35,743 nt of DNA, from NCBI GenBank assembly GCA_046262635.1, contig JBHEMK010000194.1, positions 1 to 35,743 on the forward strand, read 5' to 3'. Below the pieces are notes generated by a model that saw nothing but the letters and a program-made list of their open reading frames with translations, ran no database searches and was not told the origin of the DNA. A program made the position numbers and the translations under genes. Below are positions 9,429-19,318 of the stretch, one piece after another. The DNA comes from JBHEMK01 sp046262635. Its GTDB lineage: Bacteria > Actinomycetota > Thermoleophilia > Gaiellales > Gaiellaceae. How positions within the stretch are numbered: position 1 is the first letter of the stretch; every line of letters starts with the position of its first letter.

Positions 9429-10718
9429 ATGCGGAGGCTCATGATCGGGGTCGCGGCGCTCGCCGCGGTCGTCGCGCTCGGCGGTGCGGCGCTCGCCGCG
9501 ACCGGCGCACGGAGCGGCGGCGTCACGCTCACGCTCTGGCACAACTACGGAACCGAGGGCAACGCGGTCGCGACGAGGAACCTCGTGGCCGCGTTCGAGA
9601 AGGCCAACCCCACGATCACGATCAAGGTGATCAGCCAGCCCGCGGACAACTACTTCGCGCTGCTCCAGGCAGCTTCGATCTCGCACACGGGACCGGACCT
9701 CGCCGTGCAGTGGACGGGGCTCTTCGACCTCAAGTACCAGAAGTTCCTGCTCAACCTGAAGCCGTACTTCTCGGCCGCAGAGGTCGCCAGGATCAACGGC
9801 GCCCCCTACATGTCGGCCGACTTCCAGACGTCGAAGGGCCTGCTCGTGATGCCGCTCGAAAATCAGTTCTACATCGGCTTCTACAACAAGGCCCTGTTCC
9901 GGAAGGCCGGAATCGCACGGCCGCCGGCGAGCTGGCGCGAGCTGCAGGCCGCCTGCACCAAGCTGAAGGCGAAAGGGATCACCCCGATGATCTACGGGGC
10001 CGACACCCAGGCGCTCGGGGCGCAGTTCTACCCCTTCTACGACTTCAGCTACCAGATGATCGGGATCCTCTCCCCGGCGCAGTGGCGCAGTCTCTACACG
10101 GGGAAGCTGTCCTGGACATCACCGAAGATCGTCGCCCAGATGAACAAATGGGTGGCGCTGCCGAAGAGCGGCTGCACCAACAAGGACGTGCTCACGAAGA
10201 CGAACATCCTCGGCGCCTTCATCAAGGGGCAGGCGGCGATGATCGTCGACGGCAACTGGGACACCGCCACCCTGCAGAAGGGGCTCGGCCGCAACCTCGC
10301 CCCGTTCGTTCCGCCGTATGCGAGCGGCAGGCAGCACGGCGTCGTCCAGTACCCGGGCGACGGCTTCTCGGTCATGAACTACAGCAAGCACAAGGCAGAA
10401 GCCGTCCGGTTCTTGAAGTTCATGATGACCGCCCAGGCGGCCAAGATCGTCTCCGCCGCCGGCCTCATCCCGGACATCAAAGGCTTCCGGACGACGAACC
10501 CCGTCTCGAACGCGATGCTCGACCTCGCGGCCAAGCGGGGTCTGAGCCCCTATCCGATGCTCGACAACGTGATCCAGCCCGAGGTCGTGACGGCGGCGCA
10601 GAAGCAGCTCGTGGCGGCGTTCGGCGGCAACATCTCGGTCTCGGAGGCGCTGAAGAGCATGAAGGCGGCGCTCGACGGCCTCCCGGCGAGCAGGAAGGGC
10701 CCGCGCTATAGCGGTTAG
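9429..10718 (+). CDS. Extracellular sugar-binding protein of an ABC importer
   Basis: The 429-residue protein is a family 1 (MalE-like) solute-binding protein. A signal peptide is visible: MRR, a hydrophobic core VAALAAVVALGGAALA, then a probable cleavage near residue 24-30. No lipobox cysteine is seen, so it may be released or retained by other means. The mature part opens with VTLTLWHNYGTEGNAV, typical of the family. The ATG at 9429 has an excellent site, AAAGGAGG at 9417-9424, chosen over in-frame upstream codons. It captures a sugar or sugar derivative outside the membrane for the two permeases that follow. Confidence 0.94.
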   Translation: MRRLMIGVAALAAVVALGGAALAATGARSGGVTLTLWHNYGTEGNAVATRNLVAAFEKANPTITIKVISQPADNYFALLQAASISHTGPDLAVQWTGLFDLKYQKFLLNLKPYFSAAEVARINGAPYMSADFQTSKGLLVMPLENQFYIGFYNKALFRKAGIARPPASWRELQAACTKLKAKGITPMIYGADTQALGAQFYPFYDFSYQMIGILSPAQWRSLYTGKLSWTSPKIVAQMNKWVALPKSGCTNKDVLTKTNILGAFIKGQAAMIVDGNWDTATLQKGLGRNLAPFVPPYASGRQHGVVQYPGDGFSVMNYSKHKAEAVRFLKFMMTAQAAKIVSAAGLIPDIKGFRTTNPVSNAMLDLAAKRGLSPYPMLDNVIQPEVVTAAQKQLVAAFGGNISVSEALKSMKAALDGLPASRKGPRYSG

Positions 10719-11649
10719 GGCCAGGGTCGGCGCTGCGTCTGCTCCGGCGGGCGCGGCGCGCGGCCCGGCGCCGCGCCGGGCAGGCCCGCTCGCCGCGCGC
10801 AGGCGCCGTGCGGGGATCCTGTTCACGCTTCCGGTCGTCGCTCTGGTCGGCGGGCTGCTCCTCTACCCGATCGGCCAGACCGTCTACTACAGCTTCACGA
10901 CCTGGGACGGCATCAGCTCGACGTGGGTCGGCACGGCCACCTACGCTCACCTGTTCCACGATGCCCAGTTCGTCCGGGTGCTCGAGAACAACGGCATGAT
11001 GATCCTGGCGATTCCGGTGGCGATCGCGCTGCCGCTCGCGGTCGCCTTCCTGATCAACAGCCGGGTGCGTGGCTGGCGCTTCTTTCGCTCCGTGTTCTTC
11101 CTGCCCACGGCAGTCTCGTGGGTCGTGATCGGCTTCATCGCCGTTCGCTTCTTCCAGAACGGCGGCATCCTGCAGCACCTGCTGGACCGCGTAGGGCTCG
11201 GTTCCCTGCACCCGGACATGCTCTCCCACGAGCGGTCGGCCCTCGTAGCGGTCATGATCACCTTCGTCTGGTCGATGTTCGGGACGAACCTGATCATCTT
11301 CCTCGCCGGGATGGCGACGATCGACCAGGAGCTCTACGACGCGGCCAAAGTCGACGGGGCGGGCCCCCTGACGACGATGCTCAAGATCACCTTCCCGCTG
11401 CTGAAGCGCTTCGTCCAGTTCACCTTCGTGATCAGTCTGGTCACGGCCTTCAGCGCGCTCTTCAGCTTGATCTTCGTCATGACCGGCGGTGGCCCCGGCT
11501 ACGGCACGACCACGCTCGAGTTCTTCATCTACCAGCAGGCCTTCTCGGCCGGTGACTTCGGCACGGGCGCCACCGCCGGGGTGATCCTCTTCGTAGCCGT
11601 GTTCGCGATCAGCATGCTGCAGCTGCGGCTGCTCCGGAGCGAGGATTGA
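10708..11649 (+). CDS. ABC sugar permease (MalF/UgpA type) with no canonical start codon
   Basis: The reading frame encodes a six-helix permease. First helix GILFTLPVVALVGGLLLYPIG is preceded by an arginine-rich tail; the EAA loop reads ELYDAAKVDGAGPLTTMLKI and a typical TGGGPGYGT follows. No ATG, GTG or TTG exists in this frame before a GTG at 10978, which would delete the first helix. The best upstream candidate is ATA at 10708, eight bases after AGGAAGGG and overlapping the binding-protein stop by 11 bp. ATC 10816 and CTG 10819 are alternatives. A single-base change of ATA to ATG would give an ordinary coupled start, so a sequence error or mutation is also possible. Starting at 10708 gives 313 residues, normal for the family. 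Confidence 0.86.
   Translation: MAVRARVGAASAPAGAARGPAPRRAGPLAARRRRAGILFTLPVVALVGGLLLYPIGQTVYYSFTTWDGISSTWVGTATYAHLFHDAQFVRVLENNGMMILAIPVAIALPLAVAFLINSRVRGWRFFRSVFFLPTAVSWVVIGFIAVRFFQNGGILQHLLDRVGLGSLHPDMLSHERSALVAVMITFVWSMFGTNLIIFLAGMATIDQELYDAAKVDGAGPLTTMLKITFPLLKRFVQFTFVISLVTAFSALFSLIFVMTGGGPGYGTTTLEFFIYQQAFSAGDFGTGATAGVILFVAVFAISMLQLRLLRSED
10750..10777 (+). other. GC-rich stem-loop between binding-protein and permease genes
   Basis: A perfect 9-bp inverted repeat (GGCGCGGCG / CGCCGCGCC) with a 10-nt loop lies 32 bp after the binding-protein stop. Hairpins at this place in sugar-importer operons can protect the upstream message and lower permease expression. No run of T follows, so a simple terminator is unlikely. 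If the permease starts at 10708 the hairpin lies inside its coding region. Confidence 0.5.
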
Positions 11650-12494
11650 GCGCGCTCGGGATGCGCGAGCACCCGGGCCTGGCGCTCTGGCGGCGCCGGC
11701 TCGGTCGCGCTGGGATCTACGTCGCGCTCGGGGTGATCACCGTCGTGATGCTCTACCCGTTCTGGTCGATGGGCCTCGCCTCGTTTCGCTCCCTGACCCA
11801 GTTCCAGCTCGGTCACGGGTTCTCGCTCGCGAGCTGGCATGAGCTCTTCCGCACGCTGCCGGTCGGACGCGAGCTGGCGAACTCGGCGCTGATCACCCTG
11901 AGCGCGATCACCCTGATCCTCGCCGTCAGCACCACCGCCGGCTACGCGCTCGGCACGCTGCGCTACCGGGCCTCGGGGATGGTCTTCCTCGTGATCGCCT
12001 CGGCGATGATGGTGCCGATGCAGTCGATGATCGTGCCGGAGTACGTGAACCTTGCGCGCCTCGGCTTCATCAACCACTACTACGGGGCGATCCTCGTCTA
12101 CGCCGCGCTCGGCGCGCCGTTTTCGACCTTCCTGATGACGACCTATTTTCGCCGCCTGCCGGAGGACGTGATCGAGGCCTCGCTGATCGACGGGCTGGGG
12201 TACACGAAGGTCTTCTTCCGGATCATGCTGCCGCTCGCGGTGCCGGCGATCGTGACCGTGACCGTGCTGCAGTTCATCCAGATCTGGGACGACCTGCTCG
12301 TCGGCCTCCTGTTCCTGCAGACGCCGGACTTGCGGCCGATCACGGTGGGGCTGGCGACCATTCCGGCGCAGCATCTGCTCAACGTGCCGGTGCTGATGGC
12401 GGGCTCGCTCATGAGCGCGCTGCCGGCGATCGCCGTCTATCTCGTCTTCCAGCGCTACCTGATCACGGGACTGACGACGGGGATGAGCAAGTAG
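11646..12494 (+). CDS. ABC sugar permease (MalG/UgpE type)
   Basis: The 282-residue protein has six predicted helices and the EAA loop DVIEASLIDGLGYTKVFFRIMLP, the coupling site for the ATPase. The TTG start overlaps the stop of the first permease (TTGA), which suggests coupled translation. It pairs with the upstream permease to form the channel for the binding protein at 9429. Its stop is one base from the stop of the convergent SMP-30 gene, so no intrinsic terminator separates them. The ATPase is missing from this operon and is probably the one at 4181-5407. Confidence 0.94.
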   Translation: MSALGMREHPGLALWRRRLGRAGIYVALGVITVVMLYPFWSMGLASFRSLTQFQLGHGFSLASWHELFRTLPVGRELANSALITLSAITLILAVSTTAGYALGTLRYRASGMVFLVIASAMMVPMQSMIVPEYVNLARLGFINHYYGAILVYAALGAPFSTFLMTTYFRRLPEDVIEASLIDGLGYTKVFFRIMLPLAVPAIVTVTVLQFIQIWDDLLVGLLFLQTPDLRPITVGLATIPAQHLLNVPVLMAGSLMSALPAIAVYLVFQRYLITGLTTGMSK

Positions 12495-12495
12495 C

Positions 12496-13362
12496 TCACC
12501 CGGCATAGGCGTGCGCGGGCAGGCCGTGGGTGCCGACGTGCGCGCGGAAAAGCCCGCCGGCGTGAGGCTGTGCAGGGTCGGGTGCGTCGGCGGCAGCGGT
12601 GGTGATGTAGAGATCCGCGAGCCCGGGGCCGCCGAAGGCCGGCTTTGTCACGCGGGAGACGGGCAGCTCGATCACGCCGAGCAGCTCGCCGTCCGGCGCA
12701 TAGCGCCGCACGGCCCACCCCTCCCAGAGCGCGACCCAGAGGCAGCCCTCCGCGTCGACGACGAGCCCGTCCGGTGAGCCCGCATCCGCCTCGATCGTGA
12801 GAAGGCGGCGACGACAACGGATTGCTCCAGTGGCGGCGTCGAAGTCGAAGCCGTCGATGCCGAGCGTCGGCGTGTCCACGTAGTACATGCCCGTGTCGTC
12901 AGGGCTCCAGGCGATGCCGTTTGAGATCGTCACGCCGGTGAGGACCGTCTCGACCTCGCCGTCTCGGTCGAGCCGGTAGAGGGATCCCGCGCCGGGCGTG
13001 GAGTCGAGGTGCATCGTGCCCGCCCAGAAGCGCCCGCGGCTATCGCAGGCGCCGTCGTTCATGCGGAGCTCCGGGCGCTCCCGGTCGACCGGGGCAACGA
13101 GCGTCACCCGATCCTCGTCGGCGACCGCGAAGCCGTCACGAAGGGCGAGCGCGTAGCCGCCGGCCGCCCGGGTGACGGCAGCTCCGACAGGCTGGCCTGC
13201 GTCGAATGAGCGGGTCCGGCCGACGAGCGGGTCGAAGCGATGGACGAGGCCGGCCATGATGTCGACCCAGAGCAGCTCGCCGCTGCGCGCGTCCCACACC
13301 GGCCCCTCGCCGAGGTCGGCTCGCGCGTCGAGCGCGAGCTCGGCGGTCCAGCGCTCGGTCAC
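12496..13362 (-). CDS. SMP-30/gluconolactonase-family lactonase
   Basis: The 288-residue product is a six-bladed propeller of the SMP-30/regucalcin family. The metal-binding residues are all present: E19 (GEGP), N102 (MNDG), N148 (SNG) and D198 (SPDGL). It would hydrolyse a sugar lactone to the aldonate, the step between the dehydrogenase and the IlvD-type dehydratase. The GTG start overlaps the stop of the 73-residue ORF by 4 bp, placing it at the end of the helicase operon although its likely function belongs with the sugar genes. It has no signal peptide and should be cytoplasmic. Confidence 0.93.
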   Translation of the reverse strand: MTERWTAELALDARADLGEGPVWDARSGELLWVDIMAGLVHRFDPLVGRTRSFDAGQPVGAAVTRAAGGYALALRDGFAVADEDRVTLVAPVDRERPELRMNDGACDSRGRFWAGTMHLDSTPGAGSLYRLDRDGEVETVLTGVTISNGIAWSPDDTGMYYVDTPTLGIDGFDFDAATGAIRCRRRLLTIEADAGSPDGLVVDAEGCLWVALWEGWAVRRYAPDGELLGVIELPVSRVTKPAFGGPGLADLYITTAAADAPDPAQPHAGGLFRAHVGTHGLPAHAYAG

Positions 13363-13576
13363 CGGCGGTTTGAGCTCGAGAAGGAGACGTACGCTCGCTG
13401 CAGCTTGTCCACGAGATCGACTCCGTGGAGGCGCACCCCGCTCGGGCCGAGGCGCTTCAGCACGGCGCCGACCGGAAGCGGGCGCAGCGGGCGCGGCTCA
13501 GGCGGTGGCCCTGGTGCCCGCCACGGGTCGTCGGTGGCGACGGCGTCCGGGCGCCGGCCGTTCGAGGGGTCGCCAC

Positions 13577-13580
<4 letters not shown>
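13359..13580 (-). CDS. Small ORF of 73 residues joining helicase and lactonase genes
   Basis: The reading frame starts with a GTG overlapping the helicase stop (GTGA) and ends by overlapping the lactonase start (GTGA). Two such exact junctions argue that it is translated. The N-terminal half is proline-rich and polar. The C-terminal half, with VLKRLGPSGVRLHGVDLVDKL, looks folded and faintly recalls the tail of SWIM zinc-finger proteins that often accompany these SNF2 helicases, but no zinc-binding cysteines are present. It could be a shortened remnant of such a partner. No function is assigned. Confidence 0.5.
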
Positions 13581-16477
<2,897 letters not shown>

Positions 16478-16525
16478 GAACCCCTCAACATAGGGGCAGA
16501 CGGCGTCCGCTTGCCAGTCGGCGGA

Positions 16526-17626
16526 TTAGACGCGGGCAGCGCGTCCGGCCGCCTCGACGGCGCGCCTCGCCGCGTCGCTGAGCTGCGTCGGGGCGTCGAG
16601 CTCCAGCGGGTCGGACGTCCAGGAGGGCGGCAGCCCGGCCAGCGACTCGACGATGGCGAGGTTGCACAGCGGCAGATGGTCGAGGCTGTAGCCGCCCTCG
16701 AGGAACGCGACGACGCGGCCGCCGCAGAGCTGGCGCGCGAGGGAGATCGTGCCGTCGGTCAAACCGCGGAAGCCTTCGGTCGTCATGCCCATCCGCCCGT
16801 GACAATCGGTCGCGGCCGCGTCCTGCCCGGCAGAGACGAGGATGAAGTCGGGGCGAAACCTCTCGATTGCCGGGGCAACGACCTGCTCGAAGGCGAGCCG
16901 GTAGCCCGCATCGCCGGTACCTGCCGGAAGCGGGACGTTCACCGTCGTGCCCTCCCCCTCGCCGGCGCCGCGTTGCTCGAGCGTCCCGAGCCCCTTCGGA
17001 TAGAGGTCGTCCTGGTGGAGAGAGAGAAACAACACCGAAGAATCCGAGTAGAAGATGTCCTGCGTGCCGTTCCCGTGATGGACGTCCCAGTCGATGATCG
17101 CCACGCGCGGGCACCCGTGCCCGACTTGCAGGTGCCGTGCGGCGATCGCGACGGCGTTGAAGAGGCAGAAGCCCATCGATTGCTCCGCCGAGGCGTGATG
17201 GCCCGGCGGACGACAGCAGACAAACGCGTTCCCGAGCTCGGCCGAGACGACACGGTCGACGGCTTCGAGCAGGCCGCCGGCCGCGAGCAGGGAGGCCGTC
17301 CAGGTTCCTGCGGAGACCCGGGCCTCGGGACCGACCCACTGCAGTCCTCCGCGCTCCGAGGCCGCCCGTACCGCGTCGACGTGATGCACGGGATGCACGA
17401 GCTCGAGCTCGCCCGTGGTCGCCTCCCGGGCCGGGATCCGCACCAGGTGGTCGAGGATGCCCGCCTGCTCGAACAGACCGTAGGTCCGGGTCAGCCGCTC
17501 GGGGCGCTCGGCGTGCGGGACGTCGAGCCAGTCCCGGACACGGCGGTCGAGGATCATCGAGCCGTTGTCGTGGAGCTCGCAGCGTTCGTCGTAGCAGAAG
17601 CCGGTCGGGAGGCCGTCAGATCTCAT
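16526..17626 (-). CDS. Histone-deacetylase-fold amidohydrolase (class II HDAC / acetylpolyamine hydrolase type)
   Basis: The 366-residue enzyme carries the complete zinc deacetylase site: active-site histidines H143-H144 in RPPGHHAS and zinc ligands D181 and H183 in DWDVHHGNG and D269 in AGQDAAATD, with EGGYS near the end. Bacterial members remove acetyl groups from polyamines, acetoin-related or protein substrates. The opening GFCYDERCELHDNG is like HDAH-type enzymes. The ATG at 17626 overlaps the nucleotidyltransferase gene end by 11 bp. With the APC-family permease upstream in the same gene run, an acetylated amine is a possible substrate, but this is an inference. Confidence 0.93.
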   Translation of the reverse strand: MRSDGLPTGFCYDERCELHDNGSMILDRRVRDWLDVPHAERPERLTRTYGLFEQAGILDHLVRIPAREATTGELELVHPVHHVDAVRAASERGGLQWVGPEARVSAGTWTASLLAAGGLLEAVDRVVSAELGNAFVCCRPPGHHASAEQSMGFCLFNAVAIAARHLQVGHGCPRVAIIDWDVHHGNGTQDIFYSDSSVLFLSLHQDDLYPKGLGTLEQRGAGEGEGTTVNVPLPAGTGDAGYRLAFEQVVAPAIERFRPDFILVSAGQDAAATDCHGRMGMTTEGFRGLTDGTISLARQLCGGRVVAFLEGGYSLDHLPLCNLAIVESLAGLPPSWTSDPLELDAPTQLSDAARRAVEAAGRAARV

Positions 17627-18374
17627 CGGGAAGCTCGTACCAGCGCTTGCGGTCGCCGACCCGGTCGCGGAGACGCCACCTCTTCGACTTCGGCTCCCGC
17701 TCGATTCGCTCCCAGAGCGCTTGCGCGCGCTCGAGGACGCGCGCCTTTGTGTCGGCTTCGACCGGGAGCGAGCCGATCTGCTCGCGGAGACGCTCGAGGT
17801 TGAGCTTGACCGTCCGCCAGAGGCCCCAGTCGTCGGCAGTCAGCTGCGCGACGAAGCCTGCGTTGACGGCATCATCGTCATGCTCGCCGACATCGTGCGC
17901 AGCGAGGAGGGTGACGATGTCGCGCAGATCCTTCTCGGTCATGTCGATCACCTGGAGCTTCGTGAGCAGGAGCTCCGCGAGCAGAATCGTCCGAGCGTCG
18001 AGCGCGAGGCGCCCGCCGATCGGGATCGTGTGGCACATCTCGAAGCCGCCGACGAATACGTCGAGCTTCCGCTCGTTGCGGGTGTCGAAGAAGACCAGTC
18101 GACGGTCGCCATTCAGCGCGTTGAACTCCTTCGACGGTTCATAGCCGAGCTCCGAGATCAACGCGCTGACGCGGCGGCCCGCGCCCTTCTCCGTCGCGAT
18201 GTCGATGTCCGCGTACGGTCGTCTCAGCGGCTGGGGGATCTCCTCGGTGTGGAAGTAGACGGCGAGGCCGCCGATCAGCCTGACCCGGACACCGTCCGAC
18301 CGCGCCGCCTCGAGCAGGCGTGCGGCCTCGGCCACGATGTCGTCGAGCGGTCCGATTCGCTCAGCCCTCGACAC
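17616..18374 (-). CDS. AbiEii/AbiGii-like nucleotidyltransferase
   Basis: The 252-residue protein shows the nucleotidyltransferase pattern: a glycine pair at 35-36 (LIGGLAVYF), acidic residues D56 and D58 (YADIDIAT) and a third acidic residue D105 (KLDVFVG). The segment with LLLTKLQVIDMTEKDLRDI is typical of AbiEii-like proteins, some of which are toxins that modify tRNA. No AbiEi-type antitoxin gene is adjacent; the upstream neighbour is a phosphoesterase overlapping by 14 bp. The GTG at 18374 was preferred to a GTG at 18401, which would add nine residues and a longer overlap. The role may be housekeeping, signalling or defence. Confidence 0.78.
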   Translation of the reverse strand: MSRAERIGPLDDIVAEAARLLEAARSDGVRVRLIGGLAVYFHTEEIPQPLRRPYADIDIATEKGAGRRVSALISELGYEPSKEFNALNGDRRLVFFDTRNERKLDVFVGGFEMCHTIPIGGRLALDARTILLAELLLTKLQVIDMTEKDLRDIVTLLAAHDVGEHDDDAVNAGFVAQLTADDWGLWRTVKLNLERLREQIGSLPVEADTKARVLERAQALWERIEREPKSKRWRLRDRVGDRKRWYELPDEI

Positions 18375-19311
18375 GCTGCACCAGCTCGATTCCCGTCTCA
18401 CCGATATCGACGAGGTAGCCGCGAAGGATCCCGTGATTCGCCTCGCTGCCGGGGTTGAGGCACACCGTCGCGCCGATCTTCCGCTCGCCGCCCGACTCGT
18501 GGATGTGCCCGTGCACCGCGAGCAGCGGCTGCCGCTCCTCGATCAGCCGCCGAACCGCGGTCGAGCCGACCGGGCCGCGCAGGACGTCGCCGGCGGAGAC
18601 GGTCGGGCGCAGGTTCTCGTCGAGGATCGGGGCGGTGTCGAGACCAGAGTCGTGCGGCGGCACGTGGATCATGAAGACGGCTCGATGCGGGTCGTCGACC
18701 TGATCCGCGAGCTCGTCCAGGCGCTGGTACAGCTCTTCCTCCGTCACCTCGCGCGGTGTCTTCCAGGGGGTCTGATTCGACCAGCCACATGAGAGAAGCT
18801 GCAGCCCGCCGCGGATGTCGACCACCCTGCCGTCCACGTTGACGGGCCTGAACTCCCCGCTGTCGAGGATCGGGTCGATCGCGAAGTCATCGTCGTTGCC
18901 CGGGATCAGGTAGAGCGGGACCTCCGACTCGGCGAGGCGTTCGGTCGCGAGCCGCATCCAGGCCTCGACGCGTTCGTTCATCAGCCGGTGCAGCAGCTTG
19001 TCGCGCTCGGTGTCGTCACCGACGAGGCTGTCCGCCTCATCGGGGCTTGCGACGAACGAGTAGTAGCCGACATCGGCAATGTCGCGCTCGAGCTGTGCGA
19101 GTTCCTCGTCGCTGCGGGCCGAGCGGCGGACGCCGAAGAGCTCGGCCTCGAAGCGTCCGTTGCGGCTGATGATCGGAACGATCGCCTTGCCGGTCAGGTC
19201 GCCGGCGACGAGCGCGACGTCGGCCTTGTAGACGTTGAGCTTGACGGCGTTCAGGAACTTCCGCCAGGCCTTCTCGGCTGCGTGGAAGTCGCTGGCGATG
19301 TAGATGCGGAT
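18361..19311 (-). CDS. Calcineurin-like metallophosphoesterase with probable AUC start
   Basis: The 316-residue product has the phosphoesterase metal motifs: D8-x-H10 (SDFH), G37-D38 (VAGDLTG), GNDD, an H in HVPPHDSG, and GHIH near the C-terminus. Homologues as I recall them begin with methionine directly before the RI-(Y/F) strand that leads into SDxH. At that place the codon is ATC (19311-19309), and no ATG, GTG or TTG lies in frame nearby. An upstream in-frame start inside the permease gene would add about 35 arginine-rich residues that look like antisense translation. The gene begins 7 bp after the permease stop, so reinitiation at a near-cognate codon is plausible; a base error is the alternative. 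Confidence 0.87.
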   Translation of the reverse strand: MRIYIASDFHAAEKAWRKFLNAVKLNVYKADVALVAGDLTGKAIVPIISRNGRFEAELFGVRRSARSDEELAQLERDIADVGYYSFVASPDEADSLVGDDTERDKLLHRLMNERVEAWMRLATERLAESEVPLYLIPGNDDDFAIDPILDSGEFRPVNVDGRVVDIRGGLQLLSCGWSNQTPWKTPREVTEEELYQRLDELADQVDDPHRAVFMIHVPPHDSGLDTAPILDENLRPTVSAGDVLRGPVGSTAVRRLIEERQPLLAVHGHIHESGGERKIGATVCLNPGSEANHGILRGYLVDIGETGIELVQRVEG

Positions 19312-19318
19312 GGCGATG

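Noticed and set aside
10651..10720. Programmed frameshift fusing the binding protein to the permease
   Set aside because: The binding protein is exported and the permease frame opens only in the last 55 bases; a near-cognate start or base error is simpler.
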